Shown piece after piece: positions 37,858-46,110 of a DNA stretch of 46,812 bases (the stretch's first letter is position 1; every line of letters starts with the position of its first letter). The stretch is taken from NCBI GenBank assembly GCA_022561335.1, contig JADFRL010000005.1, forward strand, positions 1-46,812. Direction: 5' to 3'. The notes under the pieces are model-generated. The model did not search any database and was not told the origin of the DNA. It saw nothing but the letters and a program-made list of their open reading frames with translations. A program made the translations under genes and the position numbers. Source of the stretch: Patescibacteria group bacterium (lineage in GTDB: Bacteria; Patescibacteriota; Minisyncoccia; Phycocordibacterales; JACZSL01).

Positions 37858-38319
37858 CTACATCATCTTAACATCAATATTGACGCCCGATGGAAGATTT
37901 AAGTTTGTCAGCGCTTCAATTACCTTGGGGGACGGATTTAAGATATCAATCAGTCGCTTGTGTACTCTCATCTCAAATTGTTCTCGCGCATTTTTGAAGA
38001 TGAAAGGTGAACGATTAACCGTATACTTCTTCATTTCAGTTGGAAGCGGTATCGGTCCAAGAATGTGTGCATCGTAGCGAATAGCCGTATCAATGATCTG
38101 CTTTACCGATGCATCAAGAATTTTATGCTCGTACGCACGCACCTTGATACGAAGCTTCTGAACTGATTCCGCTTTCTTTTTTGATGCTGCAGTCTTAGTT
38201 TTTGCTACAGGTGCAGTTTTAGTCTTTGCTGCAGGTGTTTTCGCCGCTACTTTCTTTCGCGGCGCGGCCTTTTTTACAGCCGTTTTCGCTTCTTTGGTCA
38301 TCTTTTTGACTGCCATCAT
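37858..38319 (-). CDS. rpsJ: 30S ribosomal protein uS10 with histone-like N-terminal extension
   Basis: A 153-residue protein; standard uS10 has about 103. The core begins near residue 55: [60 protein letters not shown]. The first about 50 residues are almost only Lys, Ala, Pro and Thr ([20 protein letters not shown]), like the tail of histone H1. uS10 belongs to the 30S head and acts with NusB in antitermination. It follows tuf by 11 nt. Start can be either of two adjacent ATG codons. It is cut off from rplC by the accessory insertion. Confidence 0.95.
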   Translation of the reverse strand: MMAVKKMTKEAKTAVKKAAPRKKVAAKTPAAKTKTAPVAKTKTAASKKKAESVQKLRIKVRAYEHKILDASVKQIIDTAIRYDAHILGPIPLPTEMKKYTVNRSPFIFKNAREQFEMRVHKRLIDILNPSPKVIEALTNLNLPSGVNIDVKMM

Positions 38320-38330
38320 TAAACCATCTT

Positions 38331-39524
38331 TTAGGCTACTACCTTGGTAACGACTCCGGCTCCAACGGTCTTGCCGCCTTCTCTGATTGCAAAGCGCTGC
38401 TTTTCTTCAAGAGCAATAGGTGCCACAAGCTTTACCTTGAACGTGACCGTGTCTCCGGGCATTACCATCTCTGTTCCTTTATCAAGAGTGACGTCACCCG
38501 TTACATCAGTAGTCCTCAGATAAAACTGAGGTTTGTAACCCGTAAAAAACGGAGTATGCCGTCCACCTTCTTCCTTGGAAAGAATGTACACTTCTGCTTC
38601 AAATTCCGTATGCGGCGTCACTGAACCCGGTTTGGCAAGAACTTGTCCGCGATGAACGTCTTCCTTCTTGGTACCGCGAAGTAAAATCCCTGCATTGTCA
38701 CCCGCCTGGCCTGAATCGAGACTCTTGTTGAACATTTCAACTCCGGTAACCGTCGACTTGGTGGTGTCATTAATCCCCACAATCTCAACTTCTTCGCCCA
38801 CTTTTACAACCCCACGCTCAATTCGTCCGGTAACGACGGTGCCGCGTCCTTCAATTGAAAAGATATCTTCAATGGGCATCAAAAACGGTTTGTCCATTTC
38901 TCGAACCGGAATAGGAATGTACTCGTCGAGTGCTTTGGTGAGTTCAAGAATGGGCTTAGCCGCCTCATCATCTGCTGATTTTGCATCAAGCGCTTTAAGT
39001 GCCGAACCGCGAATCACGGGTGCATTTTCACCGTCGTATTCGTACTTGGTGAGAAGCTCGCGTACCTCTTCTTCAACCAGATCAACAAGGTCCTCATCAT
39101 CCACTGTATCCACCTTGTTGAGAAAAACAATAATCTTCGGTACGCCTACTTGCTTGGCAAGCAAAATGTGCTCACGCGTCTGAGGCATTACTCCGTCACT
39201 TGCGGCAACCACAAGAATAGCACCGTCCATCTGCGCGGCGCCGGTGATCATATTCTTGATATAGTCGGCATGTCCGGGAGCATCGATGTGCGCGTAGTGG
39301 CGTTCATCTGTTGCGTACTCGTTGTGAGAAAGCGCAATGGTAATACCGCGCTCTTTTTCTTCCGGAGCACTGTCGATTTCATCGACTCTTCTCAACTTCA
39401 CGGTCTTGCCCGCAAGGTTCAAGACATGAAGGATAGCGGCAGTAAGCGTTGTTTTCCCATGGTCGACATGACCGATGGTTCCAACGTTTACGTGTGGCTT
39501 TGACCTATCAAATTTTTCTGCCAT
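38331..39524 (-). CDS. tuf: elongation factor Tu
   Basis: A full-length 397-residue EF-Tu. G-domain motifs: [14 protein letters not shown] (G1), the switch region [27 protein letters not shown] (G3) and [12 protein letters not shown] (G4). Domain 2 has [20 protein letters not shown] and domain 3 [20 protein letters not shown]. It delivers aminoacyl-tRNA to the ribosome. It lies between fusA (with one small gene in between) and rpsJ. It has its own promoter candidate and a leader of about 165 nt with no SD. Confidence 0.98.
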   Translation of the reverse strand: MAEKFDRSKPHVNVGTIGHVDHGKTTLTAAILHVLNLAGKTVKLRRVDEIDSAPEEKERGITIALSHNEYATDERHYAHIDAPGHADYIKNMITGAAQMDGAILVVAASDGVMPQTREHILLAKQVGVPKIIVFLNKVDTVDDEDLVDLVEEEVRELLTKYEYDGENAPVIRGSALKALDAKSADDEAAKPILELTKALDEYIPIPVREMDKPFLMPIEDIFSIEGRGTVVTGRIERGVVKVGEEVEIVGINDTTKSTVTGVEMFNKSLDSGQAGDNAGILLRGTKKEDVHRGQVLAKPGSVTPHTEFEAEVYILSKEEGGRHTPFFTGYKPQFYLRTTDVTGDVTLDKGTEMVMPGDTVTFKVKLVAPIALEEKQRFAIREGGKTVGAGVVTKVVA

Positions 39525-39695
39525 GTTTTTATTGCTACTTGCAAAAGTTTAGGGCGCGAGAACTCAGCTTAAACTCAAGCAACTAGACTTCTCCTAATAA
39601 TTAATAATAGACTTGCGTACTATACAGCCGAAAGTCCGGCTGAAAAACCTGTTGCCCCACTAAAACAAAAAGAGCGCAACGCTGCGGTACGCACT

Positions 39696-39724
39696 ATAGT
39701 AAGCAAAACATCGGCAGTAGTCAA
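39696..39724 (-). promoter_or_regulatory. promoter of tuf
   Basis: Minus strand TTGACT (39719-39724), 17-nt spacer, TACTAT (39696-39701), the same -10 word and spacing as before rpsS. A CAGCCG/CGGCTG stem lies downstream in the leader (near 39626-39643). Confidence 0.5.
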
Positions 39725-39756
39725 GCCCCGACGCGGTATCATCCGCGTCGGGGCTT
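39723..39756 (-). terminator. 14-bp GC-rich hairpin at the gene end
   Basis: AAGCCCCGACGCGG (39723-39736), loop TATCAT, and its exact complement (39743-39756). The stop codon of the gene at 39755 overlaps the stem, and the tuf -35 begins at its other end. No T-run follows. Confidence 0.6.
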
Positions 39757-40252
39757 ACGCGCGACCGACAACACGTGCACAGGCCAGCTCCAGGACTTGG
39801 TCCATATCTCTCCCCGACTCAACCTCTAGGAGAGCCAGGTACATGTTGCTGCACATGTCACATATTTCCTCTGCAAAGACATTGATGTCCTCTATTGTGA
39901 TCAGGAACAGCTCTTCAAACATCGCGCCAAGAGGAACAGAAAACAGAACATGACTCCGGTTATCGATTTCAAACTGACCGAAGCCGCCTTCAAATTCATC
40001 GATGTGGTTATTTAAGGAGTCTATCGTCTGTTCGTACAATGTGCGAACATTGGAAGGAACCTGGAGCTGAGGGTCCCATATGAAAAACAGTTCCCCAAAT
40101 TCATCATTATAGTCGAGCAAGAGGAGAGCACTTTCCTCTTGAGGCCTAAATTCTCCTTTACTTACGACCACGTGAGGATCGCCATATGAAATCCAACCCC
40201 CGCTGTCACACAGCCGTTTAAAAAGTATGGGAATCCAATCTTCTGTAACCAT
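39755..40252 (-). CDS. YbjN-like small acidic protein
   Basis: I start at the ATG at 40252 (MVTEDWIPIL) since AGGGAGG lies 5 nt upstream; the longer ORF start has no SD. The 165-residue acidic protein has EESALLLLDYNDEFGELFFI, NNHIDEFEGGFGQFEIDNRS and EELFLITIEDINVFAEEICD. The order of a strand pair, the N-x-x-x-x-x-x-G-x-F-x-I-D segment and a C-terminal helix resembles YbjN/type III chaperone-like proteins. Function is unknown. G+C is higher than in tuf leader and repeats around it, and it is an unusual guest between fusA and tuf, so it may be acquired. Confidence 0.5.
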   Translation of the reverse strand: MVTEDWIPILFKRLCDSGGWISYGDPHVVVSKGEFRPQEESALLLLDYNDEFGELFFIWDPQLQVPSNVRTLYEQTIDSLNNHIDEFEGGFGQFEIDNRSHVLFSVPLGAMFEELFLITIEDINVFAEEICDMCSNMYLALLEVESGRDMDQVLELACARVVGRA

Positions 40253-40443
40253 AGCGACCTCCCTAGGCGGCATGAGTTGACACAAGCTCTATAGTCACTA
40301 TAGAAATAAGTCGCACAAAAGTCAAAGTGTCCTTAATCATCTAAAAGCTACAACGAAATTGGATAAATTACAATAAAATACGCAACCGTTTATTTTATCG
40401 CAATTCAATTAGTTACTTTTCTGTCTAATCTAAACTGAACTTT

Positions 40444-40468
40444 CGAAAAAAAGGGTTTACGCACCCTT
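40444..40468 (-). terminator. Rho-independent terminator of fusA
   Basis: Minus strand AAGGGT (40463-40468), loop GCGTAA, ACCCTT (40451-40456) and then a T-run to 40446. It lies about 85 nt after the fusA stop in the right orientation. Confidence 0.7.
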
Positions 40469-40490
40469 ACTCGCCTCGGTGATTTCGAGA

Positions 40491-40533
40491 GCAGTCCCCG
40501 TAGTTTCGCCGTAGGCGAAACTACGGGGACTGC
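40491..40533. repeat. 20-bp perfect hairpin with a 3-nt loop after fusA
   Basis: GCAGTCCCCGTAGTTTCGCC (40491-40510), GTA, and its exact complement (40514-40533). It begins 20 nt after the fusA stop and is separate from the T-run terminator next to it. Such a long perfect stem would strongly protect the mRNA 3' end. Confidence 0.8.
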
Positions 40534-40552
40534 ATTCTTAAGAGAAGGCGAA

Positions 40553-42700
40553 TTAAGATCGGGTTGAGATAATTTCCTGGGCTACGTTGGCAGGCACGAC
40601 GGCATAGTGACTAAACTCCATCGTTGAACTGGCACGCCCCTCAGTCATTGAGCGGAGAGATGTCGTGTAGCCAAACATTTCAGAGAGGGGCACTTTAGCA
40701 TTTATAACTCTGTTCATGCCACGCTCTTCCATGCTTTCAATCTGCCCTCGCTTTGAATTCAAATTTCCGGTAATGTCACCCATGAATTTCTCCGGCGTAA
40801 CCACTTCAACTTTCATAATCGGCTCAAGTATTACCGGCGTTGCCCGTTTTGCCGCATCCTGAAACGCAAGCGAAGCGGCAATCTTAAATGCAATCTCAGA
40901 CGAGTCGACGTCATGGTAAGAACCATCGTACACTTCAGCTGATATATCAACTATTTTATAACCTGCCACTATTCCACGATCCATCGCCTCTTTTATCCCC
41001 TTCTCAACGGCAGGGATAAATTCAGCAGGGATAACTCCTCCCTTTATAGAGTTGATAAACTCAAATCCATCTTCACGCTTGACGTTTTTAGGAATCTTTG
41101 CGCCTTCCACGATCGGTTCGAGCGGCTTGATCCTGATCTTGACATGCCCGTACTGACCGCGGCCGCCTGTTTGTTTGATATATTTATGTTCAGCTTCAGC
41201 CTCCTTTTGAATCGTCTCCTTATATGCCACTTGTGGTTTGCCTACATCGGCTTCTACATTAAATTCACGTCTCATGCGCTCAACAATAATATCCAGATGA
41301 AGTTCGCCCATGCCGGCAATAATAGTTTCAAGTGTTTCCCCGTCGGTTGAAATCTTAAAGGTGGGATCCTCATCCGAAAGTTTTTTGAGTGCAATGCCCA
41401 TCTTCTCCTGATCAGCTTTTGTCTTGGGTTCAATGCGAAGCTGAATTACAGGATCGGGAAATTTAATTCTCTCCAATAGTATTGGATGGTTTTCATCACA
41501 GAGCGTATCTGACGTCGTTGTGTCTTTGAGACCAACCGCTGCTGCAATTTCTCCCGCAAACACTTTTTTTACCTCTTCACGCTGGTTTGCATGCATACGC
41601 ACAATACGGCCTACGCGCTCTTTGGAATCTTTAGTCGCATTGTAAATATAAGAGCCAGCTTCAAGCGTCCCTGAATAAACACGGAAAAAAGTCAACTGCC
41701 CGACAAAAGGATCGGTTGCAACCTTAAAGGCAAGGGCCGCAAAAGGCTCATCGTCAGATGTCTTCCGCTCGATTTCTTCCCCTGTTTTTGGATCAATGCC
41801 TTTAACCGGAGGAATATCAATCGGTGATGGAAGATAATCTACCACTGCATCAAGTACGAGTTGCACTCCTTTATTCTTAAGCGCCGAGCCTGCAAAAACC
41901 GGCACGATTTCATTTGCGATCACCGCCTTACGTAAAATCTTCTTCAGTTCATCGAGTGGAGGTTCATTGCCCTCAAGAAATACTTCCATTGCTGCCTCGT
42001 CATTCTCAATTATTTTTTCAATGAGTTCACTGCGAAGTTTTTCTGCTTCTGCTTTCACATCATCGGGAACCTCCCCGACGCGCACCTGCTCGCCCATATC
42101 ACCGTCGAAGTAGTATGCTTTCATGGTCAACAGATCAACCACACCAACGTGTTTGTCTTCCTCTCCAATAGGAATTTGCATTCGAACGGCATTTTTGGTG
42201 AGACGATCAAGAATGGTTTTGAAAGAGCGTTCAAAACTCGCCCCCGTCCGGTCGAGTTTGTTTATGAAACAAATGCGCGGAACCTTGTACTTGTCTGCTT
42301 GCCTCCATACGGTCTCACTTTGAGGTTCGACTCCAGCAACGCCGTCAAAAACAACCACTCCTCCATCAAGTACTTTAAGAGAGCGCTCCACTTCAACGGT
42401 AAAGTCAACGTGCCCCGGCGTATCAATAATGTTAAACCGATACTTTTTTTCTTTGTCCTCTTTGTCTTTTTCATAGGTAGGCGTCCAAAAAGCCGTCGTT
42501 GCGGCTGATGTAATCGTAATACCCCGCTCTTGCTCCTGCTCCATCCAGTCCATGATAGCCTCTCCTTTATGCACTTCTCCCATTTTGTGCGACATACCCG
42601 TGTAAAACAGCACACGTTCGGTTGTCGTGGTTTTCCCGGCATCAATATGCGCAATGATGCCTATGTTTCTAACTCTTTCTAACGGATAATCTCGTTCCAT
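40553..42700 (-). CDS. fusA: elongation factor G
   Basis: A 715-residue EF-G. GTPase motifs: [57 protein letters not shown] and [13 protein letters not shown]. Later domains: [20 protein letters not shown] (domain II), [20 protein letters not shown] (III), [16 protein letters not shown] (IV) and [20 protein letters not shown] (V). It moves tRNA and mRNA after peptide bond formation. An insertion near the switch ([18 protein letters not shown]) is slightly longer than usual. It follows rpsG with one small membrane gene between. Confidence 0.98.
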   Translation of the reverse strand: MERDYPLERVRNIGIIAHIDAGKTTTTERVLFYTGMSHKMGEVHKGEAIMDWMEQEQERGITITSAATTAFWTPTYEKDKEDKEKKYRFNIIDTPGHVDFTVEVERSLKVLDGGVVVFDGVAGVEPQSETVWRQADKYKVPRICFINKLDRTGASFERSFKTILDRLTKNAVRMQIPIGEEDKHVGVVDLLTMKAYYFDGDMGEQVRVGEVPDDVKAEAEKLRSELIEKIIENDEAAMEVFLEGNEPPLDELKKILRKAVIANEIVPVFAGSALKNKGVQLVLDAVVDYLPSPIDIPPVKGIDPKTGEEIERKTSDDEPFAALAFKVATDPFVGQLTFFRVYSGTLEAGSYIYNATKDSKERVGRIVRMHANQREEVKKVFAGEIAAAVGLKDTTTSDTLCDENHPILLERIKFPDPVIQLRIEPKTKADQEKMGIALKKLSDEDPTFKISTDGETLETIIAGMGELHLDIIVERMRREFNVEADVGKPQVAYKETIQKEAEAEHKYIKQTGGRGQYGHVKIRIKPLEPIVEGAKIPKNVKREDGFEFINSIKGGVIPAEFIPAVEKGIKEAMDRGIVAGYKIVDISAEVYDGSYHDVDSSEIAFKIAASLAFQDAAKRATPVILEPIMKVEVVTPEKFMGDITGNLNSKRGQIESMEERGMNRVINAKVPLSEMFGYTTSLRSMTEGRASSTMEFSHYAVVPANVAQEIISTRS

Positions 42701-42702
42701 AA

Positions 42703-42888
42703 TTATTTGCTATGTCTCAGTAAATTCGCGTATATAGTTTCTGATAAAATTAAAATGGCAAGCAATATAATAGTAAGAATTACAAAAAAATCAACAGACA
42801 AAGCAATGATGTTGAAATAGACGAGTGCCACTGCACTCAGTACAACAATAAATCCAAGCTGGTTAAATATAAAATTTAATATTTTCAT
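42703..42888 (-). CDS. small two-helix membrane protein between rpsG and fusA
   Basis: I prefer the ATG at 42888 ([20 protein letters not shown]); the longer ORF start adds a Cys/Ala-rich stretch that looks noncoding. The 61-residue product has two hydrophobic helices (about 8-25 and 30-50) and a short basic end. I recognise no family. Its stop is 2 nt before the fusA start, so it may be coupled to fusA translation. A membrane protein at this place in the str operon is unusual. Confidence 0.5.
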   Translation of the reverse strand: MKILNFIFNQLGFIVVLSAVALVYFNIIALSVDFFVILTIILLAILILSETIYANLLRHSK

Positions 42889-43007
42889 ACATAGTCTACA
42901 AAGCGAATAAACCTTTTGAAATGCCACGGGCAACGCGACGGCGCGAGCAGAGCACATATTTCAGGAGAAAATTACGCGTGCATTTAAAAAGCGGTTGTGA
43001 GCGACCC

Positions 43008-43478
43008 TTACCAAGCAAAATGGGCAAAAGCTCGATTGGCTTCTGCCATCTTGTGCATATTTTCTTTCTTTTTTACTGCCTCTCCTTCTTTTTTGCTTGC
43101 GGCAATGAGTTCATTTGCAAGCCTCTTCTGCATTGAAGTGCCGCTCTTTGCATTTGCGGCGTCGATTATCCACCGCATGGCAAGCGCCAGACGGCGCTCG
43201 GGACGAACCTCACGCGGCACTTGGTAATTTGCGCCACCAACGCGTCTGGACCGCACCTCCATAAGGGGACCCACATTAACAAGCGCCTCTTCAAACACCT
43301 CAAAGGGATTTAAATTTTTATCAATCGATGTAATCTCATCAAAGGCTCCGTACACAATGGTACGGGCCGTGTTTTTCTTCCCACCTTTCATGACAAAGTT
43401 AATAAACCGTGAAAGCGTCACGGAATTGTGAACTCTGTCTGGTAGGGTCTGAAACTTAACTTTAACTTTTCTTCGCAT
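43008..43478 (-). CDS. rpsG: 30S ribosomal protein uS7
   Basis: A 156-residue uS7: MRRKVKVKFQTLPDRVHNSV, LSRFINFVMKGGKKNTARTI, VGPLMEVRSRRVGGANYQVP and the C-terminal KKENMHKMAEANRAFAHFAW. It starts assembly of the 30S head and lies next to the E site. It lies 30 nt after rpsL. Normal length. Confidence 0.97.
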   Translation of the reverse strand: MRRKVKVKFQTLPDRVHNSVTLSRFINFVMKGGKKNTARTIVYGAFDEITSIDKNLNPFEVFEEALVNVGPLMEVRSRRVGGANYQVPREVRPERRLALAMRWIIDAANAKSGTSMQKRLANELIAASKKEGEAVKKKENMHKMAEANRAFAHFAW

Positions 43479-43508
43479 GAGCTCTAATATATTTTGCTGG
43501 CGATATTA

Positions 43509-43916
43509 TTATTTTGGTTTTTTGGCTCCATATTTACTCCTCCCTTGTTTACGGTTTGCCACCCCTTCGGTGTCGAGACGACCCCTTACGATAGTATAGC
43601 GAACGTTGATATCCTTCACACGGCCGCCGCGCACGAGCACTACTGAGTGCTCCTGCAGATTATGCCCCTCACCGGGAATATACGCGGTAATTTCCATACC
43701 ATTGGTTAGCCGTACTCGAGCAATTTTTCTGATAGCCGAGTTTGGCTTCCTTGGTGTTTTGGTTGTTACCTTAATGCATACTCCGCGCTTAAAGGGGGAC
43801 GGATAGTTCGTGGGTCGGTTCTTAAGTGTATTAAAACCACGAGTCAAGGCTACCGCCTTCGACTTTTTGATTGACCTTTTTCGTTTTCGTCTTACTAACT
43901 GATTAATAGTTGGCAT
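43509..43916 (-). CDS. rpsL: 30S ribosomal protein uS12
   Basis: A 135-residue uS12. I use the ATG giving [20 protein letters not shown], the universal start, 18 codons inside the track ORF. Other markers are [40 protein letters not shown] and [20 protein letters not shown], with the Lys residues where streptomycin-resistance changes occur in other bacteria. It monitors codon pairing. The start context is AAAATTTATCATG, as before rpsS and rplW. It heads the str group. Confidence 0.97.
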   Translation of the reverse strand: MPTINQLVRRKRKRSIKKSKAVALTRGFNTLKNRPTNYPSPFKRGVCIKVTTKTPRKPNSAIRKIARVRLTNGMEITAYIPGEGHNLQEHSVVLVRGGRVKDINVRYTIVRGRLDTEGVANRKQGRSKYGAKKPK

Positions 43917-44106
43917 GATAAATTTTCTCAGCAATAAACAAGGCTGCTCCGTCAGGTAAAACACACCCATCCCGCGACAAGCTCAAGACTCGTTACTTTA
44001 CTTAAAAAAAATACGAGCAAACCGCCGTAAGTACGCATTACTTTACTATGGAGCCCTCAAAAATGCAACACCTTCAGAGAACTCTCCCGATCTGTATGAT
44101 ACCTGC

Positions 44107-44754
44107 CTAAAAAAAAGAAAATCCTACAATAATCGTAAAGAGGAATGAGACAAAGGCGCTAAAGAAAGGCCAAAGGAAAAAGATAAAAGCAAAGAGAAAG
44201 AGTAATCCCCCAATCATCCCATAGCGAAGCATAAATTCCTGAAGCCTGTTGTACTTATAGGCAAGTTCATAAGGGAGAATAGACGCGAGTACTTTTGATC
44301 CGTCGAGTGGCGGAATAGGGATCATGTTGAAAAGAGCAAGAAGAATATTAATGAAAACAACATAACTTGCAATCTCAACAAAAGATGGGGTCAAAAACTC
44401 AAATGCTATACCAAATCGAATAAGAATGCCAAATATTATGGCTATAAAAATATTCACAAGCGGACCCGCCCCGGCAACTAAGGCTTCTCCCCACTTTTGG
44501 TTAGATAAGTTGTAAGGATTATAGGGTACCGGTTTCGCCCAACCGATAAGAAATCCTGCGTTTGAAAGCACCAACAGCGCAGGAATGATAATCGACCCAA
44601 GTGGGTCAAGGTGTTTGAGCGGATTTAGTGTGAGCCTGCCCGCAAGACGTGCCGTTGGGTCTCCGAGCATATCCGCAACATAGCCGTGTGATACTTCATG
44701 GATAACCACGGACATAAGAAGTATGGCGATAATAAAGATAAAATCTGGTTGCAT
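44107..44754 (-). CDS. M50-family intramembrane zinc metalloprotease
   Basis: I start at the ATG giving MQPDFIFIIAILLMSVVIHE; the track ORF would overlap rpmB and its promoter. The 215-residue protein has the zinc motif HEVSH in helix 1, TARLAGRLTLNPLKHLDPLG, GWAKPVPYNPYNL, and the third ligand region NIFIAIIFG with NMIPIPPLDGSKV. This is the compact SREBP-site-2-protease group. It cleaves within membrane proteins; its substrate is unknown. It is divergent from rpmB. Confidence 0.88.
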   Translation of the reverse strand: MQPDFIFIIAILLMSVVIHEVSHGYVADMLGDPTARLAGRLTLNPLKHLDPLGSIIIPALLVLSNAGFLIGWAKPVPYNPYNLSNQKWGEALVAGAGPLVNIFIAIIFGILIRFGIAFEFLTPSFVEIASYVVFINILLALFNMIPIPPLDGSKVLASILPYELAYKYNRLQEFMLRYGMIGGLLFLFAFIFFLWPFFSAFVSFLFTIIVGFSFF

Positions 44755-44797
44755 ATTGAGATTTTTATGGTAGCATAAAAACTTCAAATAAAGAATC

Positions 44798-45040
44798 ATG
44801 GCTAAAGAATGTCCCATCACACATAAGAGTTCAAAAATTGCTGGAAGATACAGCAACCGTGTGCGTGCTACGCAATTTAATCCAACCGGAAAAGTCCGCC
44901 GTAAGGCAAACCTCCAAAAAAAGCGCATTTATATTCCTGAACTCAAAAAATATATAACGCTGACACTTTCAACTAAGGCCATTAAAACTATCAACAAAAA
45001 CGGCGCTTACGCGACACTCAAAAAAGCCGGTATTATTTAG
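44798..45040 (+). CDS. rpmB: 50S ribosomal protein bL28
   Basis: An 80-residue basic protein: MAKECPITHKSSKIAGRYSN, then FNPTGKVRRKANLQKKRIYI and LTLSTKAIKTINKNG. The C-P-x-T(-x)-K start, N-x-R, and T-K-A-x-K-T-I pattern are of bL28. It is a large-subunit protein. Single gene, followed 20 nt later by a T-run terminator. The purC promoter begins at the end of that terminator. Confidence 0.9.
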   Translation: MAKECPITHKSSKIAGRYSNRVRATQFNPTGKVRRKANLQKKRIYIPELKKYITLTLSTKAIKTINKNGAYATLKKAGII

Positions 45041-45060
45041 TTTTCCTATCAATACTTTCA

Positions 45061-45086
45061 AAAAAATCGGTGCCGCCGGTTTTTTT
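45061..45086 (+). terminator. Rho-independent terminator of rpmB
   Basis: AAAAAATCGG (45061-45070), loop TGCCG, CCGGTTTTTT (45076-45085): a 10-bp stem with one T-G pair and flanking A- and T-runs. Confidence 0.75.
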
Positions 45087-45113
45087 GACAATTACACCTA
45101 TTAAGAGCATTAT
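45085..45113 (+). promoter_or_regulatory. promoter of purC
   Basis: TTGACA (45085-45090), 17-nt spacer, CATTAT (45108-45113). The -35 begins on the last T residues of the rpmB terminator. The start codon is about 31 nt after the expected transcription start, with a strong SD (GAAGGAGGG). Confidence 0.55.
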
Positions 45114-45150
45114 GCTCACAGTTTAAGCTCGTTAACAGAAGGAGGGTCTC

Positions 45151-46074
45151 ATGGCTCCGCCATACCTATCGAATCTTCCTTTATTCCATCAAGGAAAAGT
45201 TCGTGATACTTTTGTCATCCCCGAAAGACCCGAACTTCTACTCGTTGTGTCGACCAACCGGCTGAGCACCCATAATGTGGTGCACGAAAGTCTGATTCCG
45301 GGGAAAGGGTGTGTGTTAAATGCGCTCTCCATCCTCTGGACCACCGTTCTTGATTTTTGGGACACCCCGCACCATATCCATGCACACGGGGAGAACATCT
45401 ACAACCATCTTCCCGAACAAACTTACTCCAAAGATCTTCACTTGCGCGCGGTTGTAGTGAAAAAACTTTCCATGGAGCCGACTGAATTAATCTGGCGAGA
45501 CTATCTCACAGGAAGTTTGTGGAAGGCCTACCAAGATGGTAACGATCCGTATGGTTTGAACCTCCCCCGAGGCCTCAAATTTATGAGTCCTTTTCCAAAT
45601 AGCCCAGTGTTTACACCGACGGAGAAATCAGTGACTGACGACCCTTTAAATCACGAAAAAATACGTGAAGCTTTCCCGGAAGAGGTCGCCGCAACGAAAC
45701 AGCTCTTTCTCGCTGGTCGTGACCATGCACTCGGTTGTGGACTTCGACTTATCGACGCGAAGTTCGAGGTCGGCCGTGACAAAAACGGCATCCTTCACAT
45801 CGCGGATGAATGGTTGACGAGCGATAGTTCGCGCTATGTACGTGTCACTGAGGTTGTTGAGGGTCAAAATGCTCCCTGGTTTGATAAGCAAATCTTTCGG
45901 GATAAAGCTGAGAAAATTTGGGGATCGGGTCAAAAGGTACCGCTGGTATTTCCTCCGGACATTATCAACAAAGGAATCCGAGCGCACGAAGAGCTTTTCT
46001 GGCTCCTTACAGGTAGACAGATGTCTCTTCAGGAGTTCCAAAAAAAACACCTGGTTAACCAAAAAATACACTAG
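45151..46074 (+). CDS. purC: phosphoribosylaminoimidazole-succinocarboxamide synthase (SAICAR synthetase)
   Basis: A 307-residue PurC that joins aspartate to CAIR in purine synthesis. Markers: FHQGKVRDTFVIPERPELLL (the GKVRD motif), VSTNRLSTHNVVHESLIPGK, ELIWRDYLTGSLWKAYQDGN, FTPTEKSVTDDPLN, and GLRLIDAKFEVGRDKNGILH with its substrate-binding Asp. The long form matches the eukaryote/bacterial type. No other pur gene is in view, and many CPR members lack full purine synthesis, so it may act alone or on salvaged intermediates. SD is strong and base composition richer in G+C, both unlike core genes here; transfer is possible. Confidence 0.92.
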   Translation: MAPPYLSNLPLFHQGKVRDTFVIPERPELLLVVSTNRLSTHNVVHESLIPGKGCVLNALSILWTTVLDFWDTPHHIHAHGENIYNHLPEQTYSKDLHLRAVVVKKLSMEPTELIWRDYLTGSLWKAYQDGNDPYGLNLPRGLKFMSPFPNSPVFTPTEKSVTDDPLNHEKIREAFPEEVAATKQLFLAGRDHALGCGLRLIDAKFEVGRDKNGILHIADEWLTSDSSRYVRVTEVVEGQNAPWFDKQIFRDKAEKIWGSGQKVPLVFPPDIINKGIRAHEELFWLLTGRQMSLQEFQKKHLVNQKIH

Positions 46075-46110
46075 AGTCATCCTTCCCCCGATCGGTGACT
46101 CTATTTTTTT
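46072..46110 (+). terminator. Rho-independent terminator starting at the purC stop codon
   Basis: TAGAGTCA (46072-46079, the first three bases are the stop codon), 16-nt loop, TGACTCTA (46096-46103), then seven T residues. It also overlaps the end of the convergent ComEC-type gene. Confidence 0.8.

Noticed and set aside
38668-39183. 171-codon plus-strand ORF opposite tuf
   Set aside because: Antisense shadow of EF-Tu; serine-rich low complexity.
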